64,000 nucleotides of DNA from positions 2,108,001-2,172,000 of the forward strand of contig NZ_JAUSYY010000001.1 in the NCBI RefSeq assembly GCF_030817175.1, written 5' to 3'. The notes under the pieces were generated by a model that did not search any database, was not told where the DNA came from, and was given only the letters and a program-made list of their open reading frames with translations. This DNA comes from Agromyces ramosus (lineage in GTDB: Bacteria; Actinomycetota; Actinomycetes; Actinomycetales; Microbacteriaceae). Positions within the stretch are counted from its first letter, which is position 1; every line of letters begins with the position of its first letter. The translations under genes and the position numbers were made by a program. Positions 34,956-44,160 of this stretch are shown one piece after another.

Positions 34956-36077
34956 CTAGGTGAGGTCGCCGCCGGCGAGGATCGGTGTGATGATCGCTGT
35001 GCCCTGTGGCTTTAGTTCCCAGCCGACGGCACGAGCGGTGCCGGAGATGCCGTTTGGGAATGCGGGGGCTGTGATCTGGTAGCCGATGTCGTCGCCGATG
35101 AACCAGTCGACGTCGAGCTGCGGCGCCTTGTCGGCGATGGCTGAGAGCTCGAGCGTGACCGTGCCGTCCTTCAACGTCGCTGCCTTTCCCTCGGCGTGGG
35201 CGTTGAGGGTGTCGATCTCCTTGATCGAAGTTGAGGGTGTGAACCTGTGCTCGAATGTGGGGCGCAGCAGGTCCGGTGTGACGACGAGTCCCGATTCGGG
35301 GCGTTCGTCACCTTGGCCCGACGATGTTGCCATCACAGCGTTGGCTCCCTTACCGTTCGCGTACGACCGGTACCGCTGGAACTCACGGACCGGGCCGGGC
35401 ATCTCGAACACTGCTGCTGCGGACAGGCCGGTGGTCACGGCCGTGCCGATGCGGTCGCCGACGTAGAGCACAGGTGTGATGCGCTCCGGGTTCGCCTGCC
35501 ACTCACCTCCGACGGTCCATTCCGGGCCATCGATGACGCCCATGAGGTCTCGCAGCACTGAGTAGATCGTCTTGTCGTCCTTGTTCTTCCAGTCGGTGCG
35601 TGTGCGGAGCTTCCCATCACCGCCGTTGACGATCTGTACCCGGATAGGCAGGCCACCGTTGGGCCCGACGGCGATGTGGTTCTCGACCAGATCCTTCACG
35701 ATGAGGTTCTGGCCCACGTTCACGTACTCGTCGTCGCCGACAAAGCGCTGGTCGAAGTACCACTCGATGCTCTGCATCGCGAACTTCAGCGAGTCGGCGT
35801 GCGTGCGGGGGTCGTCGATCAGCATGCCGCCCCACGCGGGGATGCCATGTGCGGGGTCGTCGGGGTTATCGCGGAGGAGCCAGAAGACGGTCGCACCGGG
35901 CGTCATAATCCGGTCCCAGTCCTCTGGCGCGCCGATGAGCGGAAGAGTCCCCGAGGCTGGCTCGTACCTGCCGAGGGACTTCTTCGTGCTCGGCACGTCG
36001 AACCTCGGGAGGTCCGCCAGGATGCGGCCCGTCTTGGCCTCCGTCGCGACCCAAGAGAAGGCAGGCGCACGAGTCAT
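34956..36077 (-). CDS. Siphovirus tail protein (minor tail/baseplate)
   Basis: This 373-residue protein is of the type found after the distal tail protein in actinobacterial siphophages (Gp37-like, gene-27-like hub fold expected). Position third after the tape measure supports a tail-tip role. No enzymatic motif is seen. It lies 13 nt upstream of the fibre gene. Confidence 0.7.
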   Translation of the reverse strand: MTRAPAFSWVATEAKTGRILADLPRFDVPSTKKSLGRYEPASGTLPLIGAPEDWDRIMTPGATVFWLLRDNPDDPAHGIPAWGGMLIDDPRTHADSLKFAMQSIEWYFDQRFVGDDEYVNVGQNLIVKDLVENHIAVGPNGGLPIRVQIVNGGDGKLRTRTDWKNKDDKTIYSVLRDLMGVIDGPEWTVGGEWQANPERITPVLYVGDRIGTAVTTGLSAAAVFEMPGPVREFQRYRSYANGKGANAVMATSSGQGDERPESGLVVTPDLLRPTFEHRFTPSTSIKEIDTLNAHAEGKAATLKDGTVTLELSAIADKAPQLDVDWFIGDDIGYQITAPAFPNGISGTARAVGWELKPQGTAIITPILAGGDLT

Positions 36078-36139
36078 CTGCTTCTCCTTCGAAGGGCTGT
36101 GATGCCGCAGGCGTGGGCTGGGAGTGGACGATGCAGTGG

Positions 36140-36973
36140 TCAGGCCTGCGACAGAAGGTTGTCGCGCTCACGGACGCTGATGCTGATGGACGCCGCACCC
36201 CGGTCGGCCAGTTCGGCCACCGTTCGCACGTCGGTGAGGGCCGTCAGACGGCCGCCGCTGAGCGTGTAGATAGTGCCGTTGCCCTCGGGCACGTACACGA
36301 TCAGCGGAAGCGCCTGCGACTTGGCGAGAGCGGCCCGGATGCGGTGATGCATCACCTTTGGGACGCCCACGACCGGGGCGCCAGTGGTCTGCCCGACCTC
36401 TTCCGGGGTTGCGAACGGGATCACGTGGCCGTCGACGACGAGATCCTGCCCGCCGGCACTGCTGAGAATGAAAGGCATGTCGTCCTCCAGACGATCGATG
36501 TTGGGTGTTCCGTCGGCGCCGGCTGGCGTCGACCCGCCCGCGCCCGCCGGCGTTGAGCCGAAGAAGTTCCACGGGTTGTACCGGTTGGTTGAGCCCCATT
36601 CGTCGCGGTACCAAGCGCCGATGCGGTGCCAGTGCACGTGCGGCTGGCCCGGCGCGCCTGAGTCGCCCGAGAAGCCGACGAGCTCGCCCTTCTTGGTGTC
36701 GCCGACGCTGCCGTCGCCGAACCGCGAGAAGTGCATGAACTCGTCGACCCAGCCGTCACCGAAGGCCATCCGCAGCGTGTTGCCGCCCGACCCGTTGTTG
36801 GGGATGCGGGTGACGAAGCAGTCGTCCGGGGCGTAGATCGGCGTCCCGATCGGGGCGACACAGTCGACACCGCCGAGGCTCGCAGGTCGTCTGGAGCGAT
36901 GGCTCGCCCATGAGGCGGCCGGGTCGCGGTTGTCCGCGGCGATGACCCTGAACCCGTTCACGTTGCTGTACAT
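36140..36973 (-). CDS. M23 peptidase-domain tail protein
   Basis: The protein has 277 residues. The N-terminal half is an M23 (LytM-like) domain: VDCVAPIGTPIYAPDD, DEFMHFSRF (metal/catalytic His) and GQPHVHWHR (HxH). After a Gly/Ala/Pro linker (about 141-155) comes a C-terminal domain with no recognised family. The first ligand His, usually in GxHxGxD, is not obvious (GVDCVAP), so activity is uncertain. Among tail genes it is probably a virion-associated lysin for DNA entry. Confidence 0.75.
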   Translation of the reverse strand: MYSNVNGFRVIAADNRDPAASWASHRSRRPASLGGVDCVAPIGTPIYAPDDCFVTRIPNNGSGGNTLRMAFGDGWVDEFMHFSRFGDGSVGDTKKGELVGFSGDSGAPGQPHVHWHRIGAWYRDEWGSTNRYNPWNFFGSTPAGAGGSTPAGADGTPNIDRLEDDMPFILSSAGGQDLVVDGHVIPFATPEEVGQTTGAPVVGVPKVMHHRIRAALAKSQALPLIVYVPEGNGTIYTLSGGRLTALTDVRTVAELADRGAASISISVRERDNLLSQA

Positions 36974-36993
36974 GCGTGGTCCCGCCTTTCGGA

Positions 36994-38067
36994 TTAGCTC
37001 GTGGACGCGGCTTGATATCGGAACGACCCCGACACCGTGTCGCCAGTGGTGAACGGGATGAGGGTGTTCGCCATCGGCACGAGCGTGGTTACTCCCGAGC
37101 CCGACGTGGCGTAGAACTTCGCCACTGTGGACGACGACTCGGCGACGATGACGCCTGGCACGGTGCCAGGTGCGCCGGCCGACGAATCGGCCGCAATCAC
37201 GACACCCAGCGCGAAGTACTTCGCGACGCCCGCGTACTTCGCAATCCCCGCGAACGGGAAACTGATGCCGAACGCGCCGGCGGCCGACGTTGTGGTGCCC
37301 CAACCGATCGAGAACTCCACGTCGACGCAGTCGCCGTCGCGGCGGTACCTCGCATCGATGGTGCCGTTGCCGATCGTGATGCCCTGCAGCGTCGGCGTGA
37401 ACGACACCCACCCGTTCGACCGAGACCGCCAACCAACGGCGTCCCGAAGTTCCGTCGCATCGGTGTCGAGACGTTGCACTTCGTCACCCTGCGACCACGT
37501 GCTCGTGAGGTCGCGTTGCGCCGCATCCTTCACACGCACGGTCGCGCCGGCGGCGGCCATGTACGGTGCCACCCACGTGACAGCGGGGGCGCCGCCGCCG
37601 GATATGGGCACGTTCAGGTGTGCGATCACGAACGACCGGGCCGGTGTGGTCGGCGGGATGCCTGACCCTGCCGTGCCGGCGAGGTACTTCCGGGTCGCGG
37701 CGGGCACGCTTGAACCGTCAGCCTCCGCGGGGTCGTCGATCTGCACGTAGATGATGTCGATGCGGGTGAGTGACGCGTGCGCTGCGGTGACAGCACCTGT
37801 CGCGACGGCGTCGAACGCGAACTGATACGGTCCGGCCTCGACGGCGGTGTGAAGATCCGCGGCCCCCGCGAACGGCTGCACCGTCCACAGCGAGGATGTC
37901 GCAGTGACCGTCGTCGGGGAGGTGCCAGGTCGCACACCGGTGCGCGCGCCGAGAGGTCGCGCGGATGTGGCGCCGGCGAACGCTGGAGCACCCGTCTGCC
38001 GCAGCTTCCGCCCGGTGTACGACGGCGCGCCCGTGACAGCGTTGACCGGCCAAATGTTGTCGACCAT
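36994..38067 (-). CDS. Tail protein, probable fibre/adhesin
   Basis: This 357-residue protein is rich in Gly, Ala, Ser and Thr with a beta-rich profile. The central segment TRIDIIYVQIDDPAEADGSS is typical of actinophage tail-tip proteins. The C-terminal third resembles a beta-sandwich receptor-binding module. Assigned by position between the distal tail protein and the M23 protein. Confidence 0.6.
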   Translation of the reverse strand: MVDNIWPVNAVTGAPSYTGRKLRQTGAPAFAGATSARPLGARTGVRPGTSPTTVTATSSLWTVQPFAGAADLHTAVEAGPYQFAFDAVATGAVTAAHASLTRIDIIYVQIDDPAEADGSSVPAATRKYLAGTAGSGIPPTTPARSFVIAHLNVPISGGGAPAVTWVAPYMAAAGATVRVKDAAQRDLTSTWSQGDEVQRLDTDATELRDAVGWRSRSNGWVSFTPTLQGITIGNGTIDARYRRDGDCVDVEFSIGWGTTTSAAGAFGISFPFAGIAKYAGVAKYFALGVVIAADSSAGAPGTVPGVIVAESSSTVAKFYATSGSGVTTLVPMANTLIPFTTGDTVSGSFRYQAASTS

Positions 38068-38075
38068 GAGAGTCC

Positions 38076-38921
38076 TTACTTGTCGGCGGGAGTCGCGTAG
38101 ACGGTGAGCAGGGATGCGGCGTTGTAGACCGCCGCGGTGAACGCCCACGTGTTGCCGCCACGCTCGAAACCAGACCAGCCAGCCGACGTGACGTACATGC
38201 GACGGTTCGCCTGCCCGTTCGCGAGGACGGTCCTCGCGTCCATGTCGATGTCGAGCCACTCGCCCGCGGTGAGCACCAGCGACGAGGCGAACACGAGCGA
38301 GCGCCCCGAGCTGACGTGGGTGACCACAGGACCCGTGCAAGGGCCGTCGATGCGCAACCGCACCGGACCAACCTCATTGCCGGTGTTCGTCAGGGACACT
38401 TGACCGGCGACCTGAGTCGCCTCGATCGCGAACGGCACCGTGAACGGGAGCGTGAGCCCGCCAGAGCTCGACGGGAGGGCGGTCGAAGCGCTGAGCTCAG
38501 TGCCACGCTTGCGGCCGTCGAGGGCGACGACCTGGAGCGCGTACCGCGCGATCCAGTCATTCTCCTTCGGCGAGCGAACCTCGTCGGCACGTCGCACGTT
38601 CAACCACCGCGTGCCGCGCGCAGACGTGACCGTGAACGGCCGGTCGTCGAGCGCGACGGTATCGTTCAGCCGGTCGATCGCGCCGTCGAGCAGGATCGGT
38701 GATGGCGCGATAATCAGGCCACGGACGGCCATGTAGCGGGGCGTGAGGAAACTCTCGCCGGCCCAACCCCAGTTGTCTCGAGGGTTCTGCACGACGTCGA
38801 GGGTGGGTGCGGATGAACCGTCCCACCCCTCGAAACCGCCCTTCTCGATGCGCCACCGAACACCGTCAGCGTCGGTCGCGCCAAAGACGATGGCGCCGTC
38901 ATAGTCGATCGTGGTAGCCAT
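38076..38921 (-). CDS. Distal tail protein (Dit-like)
   Basis: This 281-residue protein directly follows the tape measure gene; their TGA and ATG share a base (TGATG). The N-terminal half has the siphovirus tail-component layout (YMAVRGLIIAPS, then RPFTVTSARGTRWLNV), the C-terminal half a galectin-like beta domain. It should form the hexameric hub joining tail tube and tip. Confidence 0.75.
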   Translation of the reverse strand: MATTIDYDGAIVFGATDADGVRWRIEKGGFEGWDGSSAPTLDVVQNPRDNWGWAGESFLTPRYMAVRGLIIAPSPILLDGAIDRLNDTVALDDRPFTVTSARGTRWLNVRRADEVRSPKENDWIARYALQVVALDGRKRGTELSASTALPSSSGGLTLPFTVPFAIEATQVAGQVSLTNTGNEVGPVRLRIDGPCTGPVVTHVSSGRSLVFASSLVLTAGEWLDIDMDARTVLANGQANRRMYVTSAGWSGFERGGNTWAFTAAVYNAASLLTVYATPADK

Positions 38922-41455
38922 CAGCCCCCCAGTTGGTTCTGCCGGTTCGCGAACTGCTGGGAGAGCTGCATGCCGTCGTGGGACGTCACGTGCCAGTGGT
39001 GGATGTGGGTGACACCCTGCTGCCCGGGCGCTTGCACTGTGCCGGCGTCCATGCCGCGGGCTACGCCGGCGGGCAGCGTCGGGGCGACCACCCCGGCGTT
39101 GATCTGCTTCAAGAGGCCTCGATGACGGTCCGCCTGCCCGAACACGTTCGAGGTGATCTCTTCACGGTTGGCGAGGCGGAACAGGCCCGCCGTGTCGCTC
39201 CCGGCCGTGCCGGGCCCGAACACCGTGCCGCCCGAGCCGCCGCCGGCGAGACCCGGGATGGTCCCGCCCATCGCGACACCGGGCCGGCCGGAACCGGACA
39301 CGGCGCCGTTGAGGTCGGGCATCGTCGCCCGTACTTGGATGGTGGCGATGCGGGAGTTCACGTTCGCGATGAAGGCCGCTACCTGAGCCTTCGCGTGCTC
39401 GGTGTTGACTTCGAGCTGTGTCGGGGGGAGTGACGCGGGGACCTTGTACAGCTCCTCGACGTACCTCGTGACCTCGTCACGATTCATGCCGTTCGCGACC
39501 GCGTTGTCGATGATCGCCTGCCGCTGCTCGAGCATCTTCGCCCTGGTCTCCTCAGCGGAGAGCCCCTGATCGCGGAACGCCTGCGCCGACACCTGCGACG
39601 ACTCGATGAGGCCGAGAAGGCTGCCACGGTTCGTCACCGCGGTGTCGGACATGCCCGAGAGCGATGCGCCAGCCGTGTCGAGCGCACCGGTGGCTTCGTC
39701 GAGGTAGTCGGGCAGGTTCACGAGCTGCTGCTCGAACTGGTTCTGCGCCTGAGCCGCGTCGATCTGCTTCCCGTTGAGGAGGTCGAGGGCCTGCTTCAAG
39801 AGCCCGGCCGCGTCGTTCTGCAGGTACATCTGCGCGGTGGCCTTCTCCGTCTGAGACGCCATGTCCCCCTGTGACTGATCGACCGCTGAGTACGCTTCCA
39901 CGGAGACGCCGGCGGCCGCGGCAGCAGTCTCGAGGGCGTTGCGCTGGTACTCCGTCTGCACGGTTGCCTTGCCGGTCGCTGCATCCAGCTCCGCCTGCGC
40001 GTCGACCGCGCCCTTGATGCCGAGCGCATTGCCGGCGATCGCGTCACGGAGCAGGTCCACCTCTTGGGCGGAGACCTTCGAGATGGTGCCCGCGGCGTCT
40101 TGCTTCCCGTAGTACTCGTCGAGGCGTTCGTTCACCCGGGCGAGGGCCTCAGAGTTGCCGAGGGTCGCGTTCGTGACGTCCTCGACCGAGACCTTCAGGA
40201 GCTTCGCGGTCGCGAGCACACCGGACTCTTGCAGCTTCTGGGCGGCCTTCAGTCGCACGTTCTCGCCCACAGCACCGTTGTCGGCCTGCACCGCGGTGGT
40301 GTAGTCGCGCATCGCGGCCGTGGCGCCCTGCTGGCTGGCCGTTGCGAGCACGAAGATGGACGCGAGCGCCGCCACACCAGCGATGATCCAGCCGATCGGG
40401 CCCGTGGCGATTGTCGTCGCGACCCCCACGGCACCCATCGCGGCCGCCACTCCCGAGAGCATCGGGGCGATGAAACCCCATGCCTTGAACGCGATCGCAC
40501 CCCACGTGATCATGCCGATGAGGGTGCCGAGGAGCTCCACAGGGATGGAGGAGATCGCGTTCGCGACACCGGTGAGCACGGCCATGCCGATAGCACCGAG
40601 AGGGGCGAGCGCCTGGAGCACGTGCATGACCATCGTCCCGAGCGCCCCGAGCAGATCCACGACCTGCGGAAGCGCACCGAGCGCGTACGACGCGAACCGC
40701 TCGAGGCCACCGTTCGACGTCCACCGCTCGAACCCGACGGACAGATGCTCCACCCACACAGCCGCGGTCATCATCAGCGGGTTCAGCACCCGCAGCGACG
40801 TGAGGATGCCCGTGAAGAAGTTCGCACCCGACCGGCCGAGGAGCTGCGAGAACGTGCCCACCTGCTGGTTCAGGAACGGCAGGTCGTCGTTCGTCTCCGC
40901 GACGACACGGCGGAACGAGGACAGCATGTTCAGGGCCGCCGTCGACGAGAGCTGCGACAAAGCGCCCTTCATCGACGTGACACCTTCGGCGTACTGCTTG
41001 CCGAGCTCGGTGCCCTGGTCCATCTCCCGGTTGATGCCGACGAGCGCGAACACACCTGCAGCGCCCATGCCGAGGAACGCGGCGCCGATGCCGATCGCAC
41101 CAGCCGCGACGGGGGCGAGGAGAGGCAGAAGCACCGCGACGGCCGTGGTGATCATCCCGAGACGGGTGACGTGCGTGCGGTTCGCCTCGTTCGCCTTGAT
41201 CGTCTCCGACGTCGTGCGACGGGTCTGCTGCTCGTGCTCCTGCGACTTCTGCGTCACTGTCTCCGTCGCAGCGGCGACGTCGTCGAGGTCGGCGATGACA
41301 TCCTTCGCGTTCGAGTTCAGGTCGATGCGGGTGTCGCCAGCTTCGAGCGCCCGCATGTCGGCGAAGGTCGCGGCCATGCCCCGCTCCCAGTCGGAGCGGT
41401 CCATCTTCATCTTGCCGACGATCGAACCTGCGGTCGTGGGGCCGTCACCTGCCAT
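38921..41455 (-). CDS. Tape measure protein
   Basis: This is the longest phage gene, encoding 844 residues, largely helical with coiled coils. Hydrophobic stretches (about residues 100-145 and 240-375) are typical of tape measure proteins. The C-terminal part is Gly-rich (GGTIPGLAGGGSGG). At about 0.15 nm per residue the tail would be near 125 nm. The gene start overlaps the frameshifted chaperone frame by 11 nt, the standard arrangement. Confidence 0.9.
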   Translation of the reverse strand: MAGDGPTTAGSIVGKMKMDRSDWERGMAATFADMRALEAGDTRIDLNSNAKDVIADLDDVAAATETVTQKSQEHEQQTRRTTSETIKANEANRTHVTRLGMITTAVAVLLPLLAPVAAGAIGIGAAFLGMGAAGVFALVGINREMDQGTELGKQYAEGVTSMKGALSQLSSTAALNMLSSFRRVVAETNDDLPFLNQQVGTFSQLLGRSGANFFTGILTSLRVLNPLMMTAAVWVEHLSVGFERWTSNGGLERFASYALGALPQVVDLLGALGTMVMHVLQALAPLGAIGMAVLTGVANAISSIPVELLGTLIGMITWGAIAFKAWGFIAPMLSGVAAAMGAVGVATTIATGPIGWIIAGVAALASIFVLATASQQGATAAMRDYTTAVQADNGAVGENVRLKAAQKLQESGVLATAKLLKVSVEDVTNATLGNSEALARVNERLDEYYGKQDAAGTISKVSAQEVDLLRDAIAGNALGIKGAVDAQAELDAATGKATVQTEYQRNALETAAAAAGVSVEAYSAVDQSQGDMASQTEKATAQMYLQNDAAGLLKQALDLLNGKQIDAAQAQNQFEQQLVNLPDYLDEATGALDTAGASLSGMSDTAVTNRGSLLGLIESSQVSAQAFRDQGLSAEETRAKMLEQRQAIIDNAVANGMNRDEVTRYVEELYKVPASLPPTQLEVNTEHAKAQVAAFIANVNSRIATIQVRATMPDLNGAVSGSGRPGVAMGGTIPGLAGGGSGGTVFGPGTAGSDTAGLFRLANREEITSNVFGQADRHRGLLKQINAGVVAPTLPAGVARGMDAGTVQAPGQQGVTHIHHWHVTSHDGMQLSQQFANRQNQLGG

Positions 41456-42130
41456 CGTCGGCCTCCGGCTTTTCAGGCCCGACCGGGTGGTCGGGGTCGG
41501 GTGCGAAGAATCGCGCGAGCAGCGAGTCAGGGTCCGAGAGAAGACCGCGCACCCGGGTGGCGAACCAGCGCCAGGACTTCGCCCGCCACACGTCTTCGAG
41601 GTCTATGCCGAGCACTGCATGGAAGCAGTATTCGAGGAGCGACCACTGCCCGATCAGCGCAGGCCATGTGACCGGTTCACCGGTCGTGGCAACGCTCTTC
41701 GGGAGGTCGTACCACTCGTACAGGCCAGTCAGGGGGTCTTTCTCGCCGCGGCCGTACTCTTCGATCGCCGCGAGGCCCTGTTGCCGTGCTGGCTGGCCAT
41801 CAGCTCCGCCGCCGCTTTTGGGTTGAGACCTGCCTCCCACGTCGCGACCGCGTACTCGCGGCCGTACTGGAAGTCGTTCATGGCCACCATGCCGGCGCGC
41901 ATCGCAGCGTTCAGGGGCACACCGTCGGCGATCATCTCGTCCCAGACGGGGCCGAGGAGCAGCTTGTACAGCTCAACGGCGGGCAGGTCCTGCTCGGCCT
42001 CGCCTGTGGCGATGTTGTTGAGGCGCAGCCCGAGCGGGATGCTGACCTCGGGGGCCGTGTAGACCTTCCCGCCGATCGGGAACTCGAGCGGGCCGTCGGC
42101 GAACTCGTTGTACTCGCGAAGCTGCGTCAT
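41445..42130 (-). CDS. Tail assembly chaperone GT, made by -1 frameshift
   Basis: Ribosomes starting at 42130 that slip back one base at CCCAAAA (41816-41822) read on to 41445 and make a product of about 228 residues. The extension carries PLTGLYEWYDLPKSV, the usual T-domain beginning, and ends over the tape measure start. The extension frame has no plausible ribosome site of its own, which supports frameshifting rather than separate initiation. Confidence 0.8.
41729..42130 (-). CDS. Tail assembly chaperone G
   Basis: This 133-residue product is made without frameshift. It starts at the ATG at 42130 with AAGGACA upstream; the frame extends 16 codons further but without support. It lies between the major tail protein and tape measure genes. 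It binds the tape measure during tube assembly and is absent from the virion in lambda. Confidence 0.8.
   Translation of the reverse strand: MTQLREYNEFADGPLEFPIGGKVYTAPEVSIPLGLRLNNIATGEAEQDLPAVELYKLLLGPVWDEMIADGVPLNAAMRAGMVAMNDFQYGREYAVATWEAGLNPKAAAELMASQHGNRASRRSKSTAAARKTP
41816..41822 (-). other. Programmed -1 ribosomal frameshift slippery site
   Basis: On the minus strand the heptamer is C CCA AAA in the G frame and CCC AAA after the slip, a canonical X XXY YYZ site. The Gly/Ala-coding GC-rich sequence after it can fold and may stimulate slippage. The position 29 codons before the G stop is as in other G/GT pairs. Confidence 0.85.
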
Positions 42131-42196
42131 GAGGATGTCCTTTCGTTGGGGATGGACCCTGACCGCCCGCATCCCCACGGGCGGTCAGGGGGCTTG

Positions 42197-42907
42197 CTAC
42201 GCGCCCCGGGTGTAGGGGAACGCGGGCGTCGACGCGCCGGCGGCGTTGGTGACGACGATGTTGCCGACACCTGCCGAACCGGCGGGCATGACCGCGACGA
42301 TGGTGTTGTCGGAGACGACCGACCACGACGTCGCGTTGACGGAGTTGAACTTCACGCCCGTGGTGGGGACGGTGCCGATGAAGCCGGTGCCCGTGATGGT
42401 GACGAGCTGGCCGACGGAAGCGCCCGAGGGGGTGGCGGCGAGCACGACGGGCACGGCGGCCGCGGCATACGGGTTCGTGATGGCGGTGAGAATGCCGTCA
42501 CCCGTGAACGTCATCGTGGCCTCGTCGAGGTCCGCGACGCCGGTCTTCGACGGCACGAACCCGCAGATCGCGATGCCCTGGTACGCCTCGGGGGCGCCGA
42601 AGCGGTCGTACCAGCGGATGTTGAGCCGGGCGAGGTCGCCGAACTGGAGGTTCGCGAGTCGCACGAGCTCCTGACCCGGGTCGAACACGCCTGCGTTGGT
42701 GGCTCGCCGGGCCTTCGCCGTCACGACCCAGCCCTGCATGGTCTTCTCGAACGAGTTGAACCCGTTCGAGTCGTAGTCGTCGGCAGCCTGCAGGGTCGGG
42801 GAGACGGGAGTCGCGAGGTCGTTGATCCCCTTGAGGTTGACCCACGAGGTGGGTGCCGCGATGGTCGACAGGTCGACCTTGAAGCGGCGTGCGAGAGCGG
42901 TGGTCAT
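42197..42907 (-). CDS. Major tail tube protein with C-terminal IPT/TIG domain
   Basis: This 236-residue protein begins MTTALARRFKVDLST and has the tube-protein layout over residues 1-150 (WVNLKGINDL, FTGDGILTAITNP). The C-terminal 75 residues form an IPT/TIG Ig-like domain (GQLVTITGTGF and GNIVVTNAAG), which would decorate the outside of the tail tube and may bind the cell surface weakly. Confidence 0.82.
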   Translation of the reverse strand: MTTALARRFKVDLSTIAAPTSWVNLKGINDLATPVSPTLQAADDYDSNGFNSFEKTMQGWVVTAKARRATNAGVFDPGQELVRLANLQFGDLARLNIRWYDRFGAPEAYQGIAICGFVPSKTGVADLDEATMTFTGDGILTAITNPYAAAAVPVVLAATPSGASVGQLVTITGTGFIGTVPTTGVKFNSVNATSWSVVSDNTIVAVMPAGSAGVGNIVVTNAAGASTPAFPYTRGA

Positions 42908-42976
42908 GATGAGCCTCCTCAGGCTGATCGGGGGGTGAGCCCCGCGGCACAGGCCGAGGGGGCGAAGCGCTGGCGG

Positions 42977-43435
42977 TTACCAGCTACCGCCTTGCGGGCG
43001 GTTGATCGTTGGGGGCACGTCCACGTCGAGGTAGTACTGATCGGCGCGTTCCCACCGCTTCGAGGCGTCGTCCATGCCCATCGGGGCGACAACACGGCGG
43101 TTCATCTGCACGACGGTGACGCCGCCGAACACGAGGCTCGTCGCCCCGTGGAGCAGGTCGCTGATGGGGTCGAGGAGGTCGTCGACGTCGAGTGGTCGAT
43201 TCGGGATGCCGCGGCCGCGGATCTGCACCATGGGCTGTGAGCTCGGCATGGTGATGTCGTCGCCCGCCCATACGCAGTTGAGGGTGACGACCCGGTCGGG
43301 CGACTGCGGCATGATCTTCATGAAGATGCCCGTCTGCCCGACCGGGTACGTGCCTGCGGGGTTCCATGCGATGCCGAGGCCGGCGCCTGCGATCATCGCG
43401 GCGAGGCCGGTGAGGAGCGTGGTCGTGTTGCTCAC
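42977..43435 (-). CDS. Tail terminator/completion protein
   Basis: This 152-residue protein has the pattern of siphovirus tail terminators (minor capsid gp17-like): PLDVDDLLDPISDLLHG in the middle. Its GTG overlaps the stop of the HK97 gp10-like gene (GTGA), so it is translationally coupled. It caps the tail tube at the head side. Confidence 0.65.
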   Translation of the reverse strand: MSNTTTLLTGLAAMIAGAGLGIAWNPAGTYPVGQTGIFMKIMPQSPDRVVTLNCVWAGDDITMPSSQPMVQIRGRGIPNRPLDVDDLLDPISDLLHGATSLVFGGVTVVQMNRRVVAPMGMDDASKRWERADQYYLDVDVPPTINRPQGGSW

Positions 43436-43773
43436 TGGAACGCCCCTCCGAGGGTGTCGGCGACGATGCCGAGCGCGGTATCCGCTTCGGTGCGCATGGG
43501 CTGCTCGAGGTACAGCGCCTGGCCGACGGTGTGTTTCCACGTCAGCTCGTAGTGTTGCCGCCGCGCGTACGGACCGGGATAGGTCAGCTGTGCCTCGTCG
43601 CCTTCGACGGTGACGCCGGCGCCGGCGCGAAGGTTGCCGTCCCGCTCGGGGGTGAGTGTGACTGCGACGCCGCGGATGTGCTCCATGCCGCGGGCGAGCG
43701 CGATGGGCATGAGCTCGTCAATGCCCTCGTCGACTCGCTCGAGCACGACGCGGAGGTCTTCGTCGTCAGCCAT
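43432..43773 (-). CDS. HK97 gp10-like head-tail joining protein
   Basis: This 113-residue protein contains YPGPYARRQHYE, the typical Y-x-x-Y/HxE segment of HK97 gp10-type connectors, near residue 65. The ATG at 43773 overlaps the stop of the preceding gene by 8 nt. It joins the connector to the tail. Confidence 0.7.
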   Translation of the reverse strand: MADDEDLRVVLERVDEGIDELMPIALARGMEHIRGVAVTLTPERDGNLRAGAGVTVEGDEAQLTYPGPYARRQHYELTWKHTVGQALYLEQPMRTEADTALGIVADTLGGAFQ

Positions 43774-44152
43774 CGTTGGGCTCCGGTACGGCGTCGCCGC
43801 GGAAGTTGGTGAGACCACGGACGCCGAGCGGGTTCCGCGTCTTCCCGCCGTGCTTCGCGTTCGCTTCGGTCATGCGCTGGATCTGGAAGTCGATCGGCAG
43901 GTCGGTCATCGACGCGAGGTACTGGCCGATCGCGAGGCCGAGGAACGCCATGCCTTCGACGCTCGAGGTCTTGGCGAGCTTGTCGTAGCTCTTGTCGTCG
44001 AGGATCATGCGCACGTCGACGTCGCGGTACTCGCCGCGCTCGGCGGCGGTGCCAACGAGGAACACTCCATAGCCGAGATGGCGGAATGCCTCGGCGAGGG
44101 GCTGGCATGCGAGGTCGAGGAGGAACATCTGGCGGGGCGAGAACGCGCTCAT
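43766..44152 (-). CDS. Nucleotidyltransferase-like protein in the head-tail module
   Basis: This 128-residue protein matches the minimal nucleotidyltransferase pattern. GT at 34-35 (FLVGTAAERGEY) is followed by DVDV with Asp44 and Asp46, and a third acidic residue is Asp88 in LPIDFQ. That is the full hG-x(n)-DxD...hDh catalytic set, so the protein may be active. It sits between head closure and gp10-like genes and overlaps the latter. Whether it modifies a virion or host component, or is a structural relic of the fold, is not known. Confidence 0.65.
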   Translation of the reverse strand: MSAFSPRQMFLLDLACQPLAEAFRHLGYGVFLVGTAAERGEYRDVDVRMILDDKSYDKLAKTSSVEGMAFLGLAIGQYLASMTDLPIDFQIQRMTEANAKHGGKTRNPLGVRGLTNFRGDAVPEPNDG

Positions 44153-44160
44153 GATGCTCC

